Both the position numbers and the translations under genes were made by a program. A DNA stretch of 64,000 bases from Acanthamoeba castellanii str. Neff (Eukaryota; Discosea; Longamoebia; Acanthamoebidae). A model generated the notes under the pieces. It was not told the DNA's origin and did not search any database. It saw nothing but the letters and a program-made list of their open reading frames with translations. The stretch lies in the NCBI RefSeq assembly GCF_000313135.1, contig NW_004457268.1, positions 38,582 through 102,581 of the forward strand, in the 5' to 3' direction. How positions within the stretch are numbered: position 1 is the stretch's first letter; each line of letters begins with the position of its first letter. Positions 43,765 to 56,900 of the stretch are shown piece after piece.

Positions 43765-44221
43765 CGGCGCGGGGCTTGAGGGTGTGCTGAACGAATAACG
43801 GAGCGCCCCGACCCTGAGCCTCAGTCCAGTACCCTCAAAAAAGCCAGATTCGCTGCTCGGATTTTTCTAGGCACTTGCGGGGCTAAAAAGGATAGTCGAA
43901 TTATGTGCAGTGAAAATGACCCGACATTCCGCAAATTTTGACTGCAACGTGCGGAGAAGACAGACAAAAATTCGATTCCCCGATGGTCGCCTCGTGACGT
44001 GTGGCGAGCCAACACCAACAGCAGACTTTTGCCTTTGGTGCTCATCTTTTGCTTCATCTTTTTTTTCCAGCAGCTTGTTCAGCACTCGAGGGGCGCCCAC
44101 GTCTACGCTGTGCCGTACCGTTGTAGAGAAGACGATTGGTAATAACTGGAGTAAAAATAATGGAAAGGCAAATAAAAGAATTGCTTTGATTAAAATACAA
44201 TTTATTGGCAAAAATAAATAA
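43765..44221. other. Intergenic: upstream of the acidic unknown gene, 3' flank of the Cys-rich gene
   Basis: 457 bases without a credible frame. AT content rises towards 44160-44221, the 3' flank of the Cys-rich gene. No RNA gene or TATA box was recognised. Confidence 0.45.
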
Positions 44222-44617
44222 TTATTTGCAGCAGGAGGGACAGGGGAGGCCGTGGATGCCGGCGTTGTCCAGGCAGCAGCAGCACTGCTCCCACATGGGA
44301 CCGAGGCAGGTGATGCACGGCTGCAGGCCCGTCTCGCAGGTGTTCACGCACTGCAGGATCGACGCCGCGCACTTGAGGTTGTCCCACACCAGGCAGCAGT
44401 GGTCTCGCGGCGACGGCTCGAAGAACGAACGGATCGACTCGGCCGGCGACGTGCCCGCCGCGACCTTGTCGACGCGGTGCTGGAGCAGGGCCAGCAGCAC
44501 CTTGGCGTGCTCGGGGCTCAGCTTGGAGATGTCGCGGTCGGCGGCCGCCAGCGAGGGCGCCACGAGGGAAACGGCGACGAAGAGGAAGACGACGAGGGCG
44601 GCGGGGTAGAACTTCAT
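44222..44617 (-). CDS. Small secreted cysteine-rich protein
   Basis: An intronless 131-residue frame. The signal peptide is clear (YPAALVVFLFVAVSLVAPSLAAA). Residues ~25-70 are Cys-free and helical-looking (SPEHAKVLLALLQHRVDKV). The last ~60 residues hold 14 Cys, including CC, CVNTC, CITC, a CCCC run and a CPSCCK end, which suggests a disulfide-rich or metal-binding module. I do not recognise the family. Secretion to the surface, a vacuole or the cyst wall is possible; any activity would be a guess. Confidence 0.72.
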   Translation of the reverse strand: MKFYPAALVVFLFVAVSLVAPSLAAADRDISKLSPEHAKVLLALLQHRVDKVAAGTSPAESIRSFFEPSPRDHCCLVWDNLKCAASILQCVNTCETGLQPCITCLGPMWEQCCCCLDNAGIHGLPCPSCCK

Positions 44618-44904
44618 TCTTGCGACAAGGAAGTAAGGCTTCTCAGGTGTTGTTGGGTTGGTGGCGAGAAGAAGGAGGAGAACAAGAAAGACAAGCTGGG
44701 ATCGGTGGATGATGGTTGGTTGCCGTAATCACGCTGCACCAACCACAAGCGTTTTAGGTGGGAAATGTTGCACGCACTTTCCCCACGTCACACATATCTC
44801 CCAATTGATTTACGGTAACAAGATAAACAAAAACATAAATCAGAGATAAATAAATGGAAATAGTTGTATTTATAATAAGAAATAAAAGTAAATTGAAGTG
44901 GACA
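44618..44904. other. Intergenic: Cys-rich gene upstream region and channel 3' flank
   Basis: About 290 bases. The channel side is strongly AT-rich (44800-44905), as expected for a 3' UTR; the Cys-rich side should hold that gene's promoter. No clear TATA box seen. Confidence 0.45.
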
Positions 44905-47900
44905 TTAAAACAGGAAATCGGGCTGGGACGCGGTGTACGCGGACAGGCGCGAGGCGGCCACCACCTTCGGCTTCTCGTCCTCCGTCGTCGAGTCGTCATC
45001 GTCCGACGACGAATCATCAGAAGAGTCATCATCCGACGAGTCCTTCTTGTTGTTGCTCTTGCTGTTCTTGCTGTTCTTCTTCGATGCCGTCACCTTGCTT
45101 CCGCCCTTCTTGACGACCACGACTGGCTTCTTCTTCGCCCCGACGCTTCCCTTCTTCTTCTTCTTGTCGTCGTCGCTGCTGTCGTCGCTGTCGCTGTCGT
45201 CGCTGTCGCTTTCACTTTCGCTGGCCTCGGTCTCGGTCTCAGTCTCGCTGGCATCGCTGTCCTTCATCGCCTTCTTCACCGCCGCCTTCCGCCTCGCCAG
45301 CTCCTCCTCTTTCTTCCTCTTCTCCTCGGCCTCCTTCGTCTCCTTCTTCTTCGCCTCCTCCTCCTCCTCGTCGTCGTCCTTCTTCTTCTTCTTGGCAGCC
45401 GCCACCGCCTCTTCCTCGGCCGGTGTCCCGGTCGTCTCCGCCTCCTTGGGGCTGATCTCCTCGGGCTTCCTGGCTTCGGGCTGCGGCTCGGGGACGGCCA
45501 GAGTCGGAGCGGGCTCGGGCTTGGGCTCAGGCTGGGGCTCGGGCTGCTTGGGGCCACCACGACGGCGGGCTTCGACTTCTTGTTCTTGTTCTTCCTCTCG
45601 TCGTCGCTGTCGCTGTCGCTGTCGCTGTCCCAGCCGTCCGAGCTCTCCGTGTCGCTCTCGCTGTCGCTGTTCTTCTTCGCCAGCCCCGGCTTCTTCTTCG
45701 CCGGAGTCTTCTTCCCCGCCACGGCCGCGGCCTCAGTAGACACCTCGGCCTTCGCCGGCTTCGGCGCGATGGCCTCCGCGACCTTCTCGATCGCCTCGGC
45801 CTCCTTCACCTCCGCCACCGGTGGCTTCACTTCGTCGACCGCGGCCTCCACCACCACTTCCTTCTCCTCGGCATTCTTCACCTCGGGCTGCGGCGCCGCC
45901 ACAGCCACGGCAGAGGGCGCGGGCTCAGCGGTCTGCGGGGCGGCTACCACAGCGTCGGCGATGGCAGTCAACTTGGCGGTGTCGACGGGCTTCTTGCCGG
46001 GCTTCGCCTTCTTGTTCTTCTTCTCGTCGTCGCTGTCGCTGTCCCAGTCGTCCGAGCTCTCCGTGTCGCTTTCGCTGTCGCTGTTCTTCTTCACCAGGCT
46101 CGGCTTCTTCTTCGCCGCCGGCGCCGTCTTCTTCGGCGCTGGTGCCTCCGTTGCCTGGGCGGGCTCAGCAGCAGGCTCCGCGGTCTGCGCGACGGGCTCG
46201 GGTGACACCACCGCCGGCGCCGCGTCGGCGGACGCAGCGGCTGGCTGCTCCGCCTTCTGGTCCACCACCACCTCCGCCTTCTGCTGAGGTTCGACCGCGG
46301 CGGCTGGCGTTGCGGGCTCGGCTTGGGGCTGCGGCGCGGCTACGGCGGCGGGCTTCTCGTCTTCGGCCTGGGCGCCCTCCTGTGGCTTCTTCGCCTGCAG
46401 CTTCTTCTTCTTCTTGCCATCGCTGTCGCTGTCGCTGTCCCAACCATCGGAGCTCTCCGTGTCGCTTTCGCTGTCGCTGTTCTTCTTCACCAGGCTCGGC
46501 TTCTTCTTCGCTGCCGTGGGCTCCACCGCCGTCGGCTTCAGCTCCTCCGCCTCCTCCTTTTCCTTGGGCGCGTCGATCACGATCGTGGGCACCATCGACT
46601 GAGACAGCGCCGCTTCCTCGGCCCGCCTCTTCTCCTCCTCCGCCGCCGCCGCCGCCACAGCCTCCGCCGCGGCCTTCGCCTCTTCGGCCGCCGCCTGCGC
46701 AGCAGCAGCTGTTGCTGCCTCGAGGACCTTGGCCTGCTCGCCGGGCTGCTTCGCCGCGGACGCCGGCAGCGGCTTGGCAGTCGCCTGCGGCTTCTTCTTC
46801 GACTTCTTGTCGTCGTCATCGCTGTCACTGTCGCTGTCGCTGTCCCAGCCATCGGAGCTCTCCGTGTCGCTCTCGCTGTCACTGTTCTTCTTTAGCAGGC
46901 TCGGCTTCTTCTTTGTCGCCGCTGCCGCCTTCTTCTGCGCCGCCGCCGCAGTCGCCTGCTTGGCCTGCGCCTCGGCCTTCGCCCGTTCCTCCTCCTCCTC
47001 CTCGGCCGCCTTCCTCTTCCGCTTCTCCTCCATCTCGGTCTCGGCCTTCTTCGCAGCCGCCGCCGCCGCCGCCGCGGCCTGTTCCCTTTCCTCCGCCTCC
47101 TTCGCTGCAGCTGCTACCGCCGCCGCCTCAGCCTCAGCCGCGGCCCTCTTCTTGGCCTGCGCCTCGGCCTCGGCCTCGGCCGCCTTCGCCTCCTCCTCGG
47201 CGGCCAGCCGCAACAGTCGCTCTCGCTCGGCCACCAGGGCCTGGGCTTCGTTGGTGTCTGTCGACACGGGCTGGGACTGCTGGAGCTGGAGCCGGAGGAG
47301 GTCGGCGGCCTTGGCGCGCCGGCGGGCCTCCTTCTCGCGCCGCTTCTGAGCCGCGCGGTCCTGCTCGGCCTGGCGCCGTTCGTCCTCGCGCCGCCGCTTC
47401 TCCTTCTCCTTCTCCTTTAGCTGCTTCTCGCGCTTCTTCTTGCGCTCCTCCTTCTCCTTGCTCGCCTTCTTGTGCCGCTTCTCCTCCTTCTTGATCGCCT
47501 TCTCGATATTCTGTCGGTCGTGCGTGTTGTGTTTCGTGTGAGTGTTGCGTGTGCGGTGGTGCGTGTGTGCGTGTGTGCGGTGGTGCGTGTCGTGCGTGTG
47601 TCGTGTGGGCGTACATCGAGATAGGTGGTGAGCTTCTTCTCGAGCGCGGAGATGTGCTTCTCGACGTTCTCGACGCGCCCCTCGAGCTTGGTCTCGATGG
47701 CGGTCGAGCGGCTCGACGTGTTGGCCGCGAGTTCGATGAGCGACGCGTTGAGCGTGTTGTAGCGCTTCTCCATCGACTCGCCCAGCCGCGAGACGGTCTC
47801 GTCCGTCGTCTTCTGGAGGGCCGACGACATGGTCTCCACCCGCAGGATCAGCTCCTGCGCCTTCTCCTCGTCCTCCTCCTGCTTGGCTCCGAGGCACATC

Positions 47901-50900
47901 GCCTTCTGGTTGGGGATGAACGACAGGTCGTTCACCTCCAGCTGTGTGCGCACGACACGACACACGACACACGACACACGACACACGACACACGACACAC
48001 GACACACGACACACGACCACAACGACACGACACACGAGTGAGACCAACGCATCGCACACACGACCGCACACACGCGCGCGCACCTTTTCGGCGATGTACT
48101 GCTCGGGTCCGGTATACTCGGTGGAGTCCTTGATGTTGAGGTGCACGCGGAAGTACAGGTAGTTCCACATGTTGTGATCATACTTCCAGTGCTTCTCGAA
48201 TCCGGCTGCGCACGACGCGACGCGACGCGACACGACACAGAGGAGGTTATGAACAACAAGAAAAGAATAGAGCAATACGAAGGACGTTGTGGATGGATAT
48301 CGATAAAGTAGTGATTGATTGGTGTGGGCCGTAGGATTACCTTCGGAGGCGCGGTCAAAGGTGATGTTATCGATGCCGCAGATAAAGCAGTTGTTCTTGA
48401 TGTCCGACTCGATCGTTTCCTCCCGGTTACGCAGCTCTGCGAGTTGAGCGTCAGCAACAGTTAAATATATAATTCAATAAATAAATAATATATAATTCAA
48501 TAATTCAATAAATAAAAAATAAATTTAGTGGAAAAGGGCGCGAGGAGGAAGGGACGCGTACCACCGAAGGTATCGATGATGATACCGAAGATGATGTTGA
48601 GGAGGATGACGATGACGACGAAGAAGAAGGTCGAGTCGTAGAGGATGCGGTAGGGCGTCTCCGGGTCGCCCCACAGCGGCGGCTTCAGCAGATCGCCCAC
48701 ACCTCCTCCGCTCCTCAGCCTGCCAGAAAAAAAAATGATAAATTGATAAAATAAATCAGCATTCTAATACAAAATAATACAATAGCAATAAAAATAAAAA
48801 TAAAATTTGTATTGCAAATCAAATAATGTGAGGAATTGACGGACCCGTAGTTGACGACGTTGACGAAGCACATGAGCATGGACTCGCAGATAAAGACGTC
48901 GTCCTGCACGAACTTGTCCCGGAAGAAGAGGAAGCCGAAGATCGTGTAGATGTAGATCACGATCAACGCCAAGATCGCCTGCGCGAGAGGAAAACAGGTT
49001 GTTACGGTCAGTGTCGATGGTGCGTGTGCGTGTGCGTGTGCTCTGTGCCTCACGCGTGTGCGTGTGCGTGTGCGGAGCGACGTACGGTGAGGATGATGGA
49101 CTTGCCGTTCTGGGTGACGGACGAGATGACATACTTGAGCTCCTTGCTCCGCGCGCCGATGTCGAGCAGGTGGAAGGCAAAGAAGAACGGCGAGATCACC
49201 ACGCCGCACACCGCGAACACCAGGTAGGCCAGGAAGTAGAAAATTGCCGACTTCATCGCCGCCGACCTGTCGCCCCCACGACATCAGTTCAGTTAAGGTG
49301 GCGCATGGCTAAGGTGGCGGTTTATGTGGTGGTGGTGGGGGAGTTACCATAGTTGGGGCAGGTCGAGGCCGCGCCACCATTTGGCCGATTGGCGGTTGTC
49401 CTCGTGGTTGTCGGTGCCGTTGTCCTTCTCCTTGCGGTTCTTGCGGTGCGCCACGGCCTGCTTCCAGGCGAGGCGGAACCCGAACTCGTACTCGATGAAC
49501 AGCAGAATCGCCGCGAGCCCTGCGAGACCGCAAAAGAGAACGCGGTGGTGTGTGTCATGTCGTGTGTTGTGTGTGTGGTGTGGTGTGTGTGGTGTGTGCG
49601 TGTGTGTGTGCGTGTGTTGGTGCGTGTGCGGTGTTGGCTCGTGAGTGCGACAGGAGGAATGGTGAGGGGGAGGAGGCAACACACCTATTTGGCACACGCC
49701 AAAGAGCGTCAGGAGGGCCGAGATTATGGGCTCGACGGTGGGGTGTTGGACGTCGATGTGTACGACTGCGCCCTCCTCCGTTTCATCGTCCACCACGAGC
49801 TTGGGCGCCGTGAACGACCTGCGCCGACCAAGGTAATCATAAGCAGAAGACAGGCAATAAGAAGGAATAATAAGAATCAGAACAAGAAAAGTCATAAATA
49901 AATAAATAAATAATAATAACGCAAGAGAGACACGGGTTGAGCGAGCCGCACCAGACGATGAGCAGGTTGATGATGATGGTGAAGGCGAAGGACAGGTTCT
50001 TGAGGAAGGTCTCGCCCTGCGATAGGTTGTTGAGGAACAGGTTGTCGGCGAGGCTGTCGCGGTGCATCATCTCCTGGATGAGACCATCGTTTTGGTCGAA
50101 AAAGTCCTCGATCTTGCTCGCCTGGTTCTCTCTGTGGCCAGCAGCCGACACACGACAGGTGAGCACCACGACACGACACACGACACACACGACACACACG
50201 ACACACACGACACACACGACACACACGACACACACGACCACAGATGCGCGGATAGGGAGTGGGCACCTGTTGACGTTGTGAAGCAGATTCTTCTTGGACA
50301 TGGGCGAGAGTTGCTTGCAGATGCGGGGCCGCTGGAAATAGATGCGCTCCAGCTTGTTGTCCCGCACGACCTCGATCGAGGCCGTGCCCTTGCGAAGGGC
50401 CAACGCACCGTTGCATCCCTCCAGCAGCCGGTTCAGCTGCGCACACGGCACACACGACACACGACACACGACACACACGACCGCACACGACCGAGTGAGT
50501 GCACAGGCTTTCGCTACGAACGAAGTAGGGGAAAGACCACACGCACGTGTTTGTGGTTGTCCTTGTCGTGGTCGGCCAGGGTCTTGATGAGGAAATAGTA
50601 CAGGAAGGCCCGTTTGACGTCCTTGGCCTCCTCGTCCACTGTCGACAGATTCTGCTGCGTGATCTTGACCGGGAAGATCGTGTCCAGCGTCTTCTCCTGT
50701 TATTCGTCGAAGTCGCGGTGTGCACATAGAGTTAAATAATAATAATAATTATTATTATTACAATAAAAACAGCGCGCGGAGAAGCTGCGTTGGAGTTAAA
50801 GAGAAGGTGTAAAATCGAGAAAGTACCATGACGTGGAAGTTGAGGGTCATGAGCATCTGGCGCGGGACCTTCGGGTTCTGGTTGCCCTCGAGCAGAGACA

Positions 50901-53900
50901 GGAGCGTGACGACGGCTTCCTTCTTGAGCTTGTTCACGTCCTTGCTGTGGCACAGCGGGTGGTCGTCCTGCGTCCATCGCGCACAACAGTAGATCAGTAC
51001 ATGCTAAGCGGCGCGTGGGGCTGAGGTGGAAGTCACCGGAAGCGCCAGCACCCAGTTGGCGGACTCGACGAGCTTGGTGCGCATCAGCGCCACCTGATTC
51101 TCGGCGCACGGACCTTAAGGTAGCACACAACAACCGCTCGACAGGTCAGGACACCAGCGCCACACAGCGTTGTGGGAAAGCTAAGTCTAAGTCAGGGCCG
51201 TATGTACCCTGACAGTATTCGGTGAGCGAGGTGAAGAGCTGGGTGGCGATCTTGATGTTGGTGGCATCGATCTCGCGCTCCACGGCCTCCAGGTAGGCCG
51301 CCGTCTCCGAAATCAAATCGTATGACTCGCTGCTCGTCTCCGTCTGGTACCGCAGGTAGTTCTGTATTTTTGGTGAAAAACAAAGTTAAATTATAAAGAG
51401 AATTTATAATCACATAAATAAATAATAAATGATGAAAAGAGAAGTACCTGCATCTCGAGGTTGTGGCCTTCGCAGAGGAGCTGCAGGAATCGGAGGATTT
51501 TACGGATGAAACCACTCTCGGGGTAGGAGCCCTCGGTTTGCTTGAGGTAGGCCAACAGCTCGTTGTCGATACCGGTCCTGCACCACCGCCACGATGACAC
51601 GATGATGACGATGGTGAGACACGATCATCGCACGCAACACAGGGCCTCTTCCGACGACGTACCCAAACTTGTCGTTCCTGAAGAGGATGGCGTTGGCTTC
51701 GGTCCTCTGGTGCTCCTGTGCCCGCTTCCGCTCGAGCAGCCGGAAGTAGAACTGCTGCTTTTCTGATAACGTGCAGCAATGAAGGTCGTGTGTCATGCGT
51801 GTCGCGTCGTGTATGTGTGTCTCATGGTGGTGTCGTGTTGCGTGCCGTACCTTTGATTTCGATGATGGATCGCCGGATGCGGGAGCGGATCTCGGGGAAG
51901 AAGCCCTCCTCCTGCCCGTTGATGAAGCACTGGAGCATGTACCGCTGCACCTCTTCGTTACCGCCGTGCAGAATGGCGATACCCAGCTTCAGAGCCTGGT
52001 GGTACACTCGGTCTTCATTTTGCGACGATGATATCAAGTGGAGAATCTGTCACACACACAAAAGTCAGCATCGTGTCATACCGTGAGTCGTGTGTGTGTC
52101 GTGTTGTTTGTGTGTGTGTGTGTGTGTGTGTGAGTGTTGTACGTACCAGATTGGTGGCGCCCATATTGTTGAGCTTGTTCTGCATGTTGACCAACGACTG
52201 CACGTCCTTGTTCTTGGACTTGAGCGCGTCCGCGAGCGGCTTTTCCAGCAGAATGTTGAGCGTGCGTAGCGTCACCCAGGTCAGCTCCTGCTGCGTGCCC
52301 GAATCACAGTTCCTGCGTGTGGTGTGGTGTGGTGTGGTGTGGTGTGGTGTGGTGTGGTGTGGTGTGTGATCGCATGTTCATTCTCACGTGTGAGTAAACA
52401 GAGGTGCGCCCACGGCCTAAGGATACACTCACTTGAGCAGCTCAATGAGCTTCTTGGTGAAGGTGTCGAGGTGCTTGCGGAAGATCTGCGCCAAGTTCTG
52501 CAGCTCCTGTTCGATGCCGAATATCTTCTTCTCCTTGCTGTGCACGCCGACATGGGTCAGTGAGCCGACAAGTAAGAAATTGAAAAGCAGAGAAAGAAAA
52601 TAAAATCAGAGAAAGAGAAGCGCTAACGTACAAATACTTGACGAACTGCTGGATGCCTTGGATGACCTTCTCCTCCTGCGATGTGTCGACCGCAACGACA
52701 GACACCTTGGTCTCCTTCTCCGGAGGCGATTCAATGAGCACGCGCCACTCCTTGGAGGCCTTGTCCGTCTGGTACATGGTCGACACATTCAGAATCAGTT
52801 CGGGTGTCGTGTGTGTTATGTGTGTCGTGTCGTGTCTGTTATGTGTGTCGTGTCGTGTCGTGTGCCGCGTCGTGTCGTTGGTCGTGTGTCGCACCTTCTC
52901 AGGATCGGTGCCGCGAATGTTGACCTCGGGTCGGTTCATGGCGTCGATACACTTGCCCACCTCCACACGCTGAGCGTGGGTCAGTCCCTTGGCGTAGAAG
53001 AGCTGTGTGAGGCCGTCCACCATGTAGTCCGCCACCACTTTGTGGCGTCTGGTGAGGGAGAGAGCCACTGACAGTCAGCCGGACACGCTTGTCGTGGTGT
53101 GCCGGTGGTGCGCGTTGCGTGTTGCGTGCGTTGGTGAAGCGTACATGGTGGCGTCCTTGCGGTTGTAGTACTTGCCAAAGTAGTTCACAAGGAACGGGAT
53201 GATGCCGGTCACTACGTAGTCGAGCACATCTTCATCACGCTCTCTACGGTAACAGGGAGAAACCCCATCAGCTCGACTGGCGCACAGGAGTGTAGGGAAT
53301 GGCAACCAAGAAGGTGCCTCGATGTGAGGTACCCTTGGTTGAGCAGGTTGGTGAGGTCGATGAACTCCTTGGTGTAGTGCTCAGAGAAGATCGTCCACAG
53401 CTGAGGGTCCAGCTCGATCGCGTTCTTGGGCTTCTGAGTGAGGAAGTACACCTGCGCAAAGAGAAAATTGAGGAAAATAAAACTTAACAATAAAAAATAA
53501 ACATATACAAATAAATAAGATTCAAGAAAAAAAGAATAATACAAGAATATACGAATAAATAAGAACAACACAAGTGATGAGTAGTACCTCCTCCAGGAAA
53601 TTGGTGAACGTTTTCTTGATGCTCCGCAGGTTTACAGGGTCGGTCAGCTGGCGCTTGATCTGGCCCATGGAGTAGAGCGACTGGCAACGGACCTCCGCCT
53701 TCATTACATGGACAAGTGAGAATTGGTCAACGACAACACACAAAAAACGCCACTGCACCGCATTGCCATGCGTACCTCGTAGATCTTGCCCAGCGAGCAC
53801 TTGGTGATCAGTTCGATCTGCATGCAGTGGAACTTGAGCATGGAGTCCTCCTTCTCGTAGTTTCTCTTCTTGATCAACGAATTCCTGTTGGCCGAGGATC

Positions 53901-56900
53901 AATGTTAAAGACACGAGCACACGACACACGACACACGACACACGACACACGACACACGACACACGTGGCACACAACACGAAAGAGAGAGAGAGAGATCGG
54001 CTGAAGGCGGCTTCGCTCACCTGTATTCGATGCTCTCCGGATCGTTGAAGAGCACCAACGTAGTCTGCTGCTTCTCCATCAGCATCTTGAGCACCAGGTT
54101 CTGATTCCTGCGTAGCGGAATGTCGTTCGGTATGATCAACGTCTGCATATTATATCGATAAAAATAAATCAAGCAGTTAGTTGTCAGCAAGTGAAACGTG
54201 CGGGCTGTGGCCTCAGTCTCAGGTGGGCGGGGCAGGGGGACTGTACCATGAGGACTTGTATGTATCGGGGCAGTTTGTTGGTTTCGATGGCGTTGACGAT
54301 CTTGCGGATCTGGACTTCGGTGATCTGCGAGCAGAGCGCGCGGTTGTTGTGGAACATCTCGTTGATCGTCACCGCCACGTAGAGGTCCTGTTGGCACCAG
54401 GTCAGCTGAAGCTGCAACCATCATCCAACCAACGTGAAGCGAGACCGGCTCTCGTGTGTTGGCTGGCTCGATGCATACCTTGCCCATCATCTTCAGGAAG
54501 AAATCCAGGTACTCGAACAGGGCGCTCTGGTTGTCCGCGTTGTCTTTGCAGAACTGGTTGTGACACCAACGGTCGGGCCAAGACCAATGTTGTTAGTAGA
54601 CGAGACAACGCACACATTCATCGATGATTCCAGAGATCAGCGCGCAGAGAGGCAGGGAAAAAGCGGTACCGCGGCGAGGAACTGGAAGACGGAGAAGAAG
54701 AGGGGCTTGTTGAAGGGCAGGTGAAGCAGCTCGATGGCCACCTTGTGCGCCTCCAAGTTCTTCAAGATGCGCTGGTTGTGCACGTTCACGTTGTTGCCCT
54801 TGACGCAGAGCCTCGCGAACTTGTTGATGATGGGCACGATCAGCGAATCCGACCCGTTCTTCTCCAGGAAGGATTTGAGGTCATCCATTTTTTGCGCCAC
54901 CTGTAGCGCAAACATGGCCCCGAGTCGTAAGCGACATGCAAAGGCCCCCCAGATCGATGCTGTGCTGTGTCGAAAACGTACGAATTGGAATGTCTTGACG
55001 TTCTTGTCAGTCACCAGGATCTGCACTTGCTGCAGCTCCGTGAGCAGCTCGAAGCGTTGGCTGTTGGCGTTCATGTGTTAGTCAGAATCACATACACATC
55101 ACCCACAACGCGATAGGTTTCCGTCCAAGGGGTGGTGCGCACCTGAATTGGCGCACGAGCAGGTTGCCGGCAGCCAGCGAGAGTGGAGTGTAGTCGCACA
55201 TGACCATGTACCGCAGGGTCCGCTCCAGAATGTCGGACTGCTGGCCGCCCCGCTCCGACTCGCCCAGGAAATCACTCCAAACCTGCACCACACGCGTGAG
55301 CCACCAGTACCCAATAAAAAGATGAAAAGGAAAAGAAATTGGGGGAAAAAAGAGAAAAAGAGTCAATCAGTACCTTGGAGGCCTCGTCGATCTTTTCCTC
55401 GGTGGCCTTGCTGATCTTGGTAAGATCGGTCGGGACCCCTGATCCTGTCGACACATATGATATATTGCTTAAGCATTGCCCAATCAGGGATGTGTGCGTG
55501 CGACTGCATACCATCCATGTGCTTGCGCAGGATGATCAGCAGCTCGGTCAAGCGGCGGTCGAGGCGCAGATTGAAGAACATGTCCATGAGCGAGCACAGG
55601 TTGTACTTGGTCTTCATGATCCAGATGGTGCGATCGTCCTGCTTGAACAGCGGGTTCTGTTCGCCCTCTGTAGTGACATTAGCAAAATACGGTTCAAGAA
55701 TGTTGGGGAATGCTGATACGAGGACAATCGGTACCGGAAACTTCGGTGGAGGGATCGAGGAGAGCGAGAATGGAGACGATGAGGTCCCGCAGCGTGTCTT
55801 CCGACTGCATCCAGAACCCAAGCTCGAACATCCGCTTCATGAGCACCACCATCTGTTTGCGAGTGAAACGAACTCGAGAAATCAGAAAGGGTTGCGCGGG
55901 GCACCGAAGTAGTGAAGTGGTGGTACCGCGAGCGTCAGCTTATTGTGGGTGATGGCGTTGACCGACTGGGCGTAGTTGTCGGCGATGTAGTAGCCCACGT
56001 ACTTGCACAGGTCGGATCGGGCCTGGCGCGAGTCGCGCGTGCTCGCGTCCTCGAACCCGCCCAGCTGCGGCTTGTGCTCGAGGTCGGACCACACCCGCGT
56101 GTAGTTGACGAGCGTGATCGCCTTGTAGGGCTCCACGTCCACGTAGAGGTGCTGCATCAGCAGGCAGAACGAGGCGCGCAGCGTGAAGGGCAGGTCCGGG
56201 TTGGTCATGCACCGCAGCACCAGCGGGTAGGTCATCACCCGCGAGATCTTGGTGCTCGCGAAGCTGTTTCGGCCCTGCAACACAGTCGACAGTTACGCGC
56301 GTTAACCGGTGCACGCGCCGAGGCCACCGAATGAAGGGGGGGAGCGGAGGGTCAATGGTACGTACCAGGCAGAGGTTGGACAGCAGCTTGATGGTCCTGA
56401 TAAGTAGATCTGCTTGTCGTCGCGCTTCTCGCCCTCGTTCATGAACTCCTCGATGGGCGTCCACGGTTCGCGGCTGGAAGGCTGCACCATGACCTCGCCC
56501 GTCTCTTCGATCATCTGCCATTCGCGATCGGGTATAATGAGTTGTGTGTCGTTGGTCGTGTCGTGTCGTGTCGTGTCGTGTCGTGTCGTGTCGTGGTCGT
56601 GTCGTGTCGTGTCGTGTCGTGTCGTGTCGTGTCGTGTCGTGTCGTGTCGTGTCGTGTCGTGTCGTGTCGTGTCGTGTCGTGTCGTGTCGTGTCGTGTCGT
56701 GTTACCTTGATGCTGATGAGCAGGTCGTGGTTCTCGACGATGAGCCGCTCGCAGATGAAGTTCTGGTTCTTCGTGAGGGGTTCGTCGCCGCAGCGACACA
56801 GGATGGACAGGAACTTGATGTAGCTCGACTTGCGGCCCGTGTTACGGAGACGGAAGATGAAGAACAGCACCTGGTCGTCGGCGATGTTCTTCAGCAGATT

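Noticed and set aside
45276..45560. Arg-rich end of the channel tail in the unshifted frame
   Set aside because: The other frame gives a smooth continuation (Pro-Glu then Lys/Asp/Glu) and ordinary composition, so the Arg-rich end is taken as a frame artefact.
44854..47494. Long plus-strand frames (477 and 557 codons) opposite the channel tail
   Set aside because: They are Leu/Ser/Pro/Arg repeats created by the complementary strand of Asp/Ser/Glu/Lys/Ala codons; the minus strand continues a recognised channel gene.
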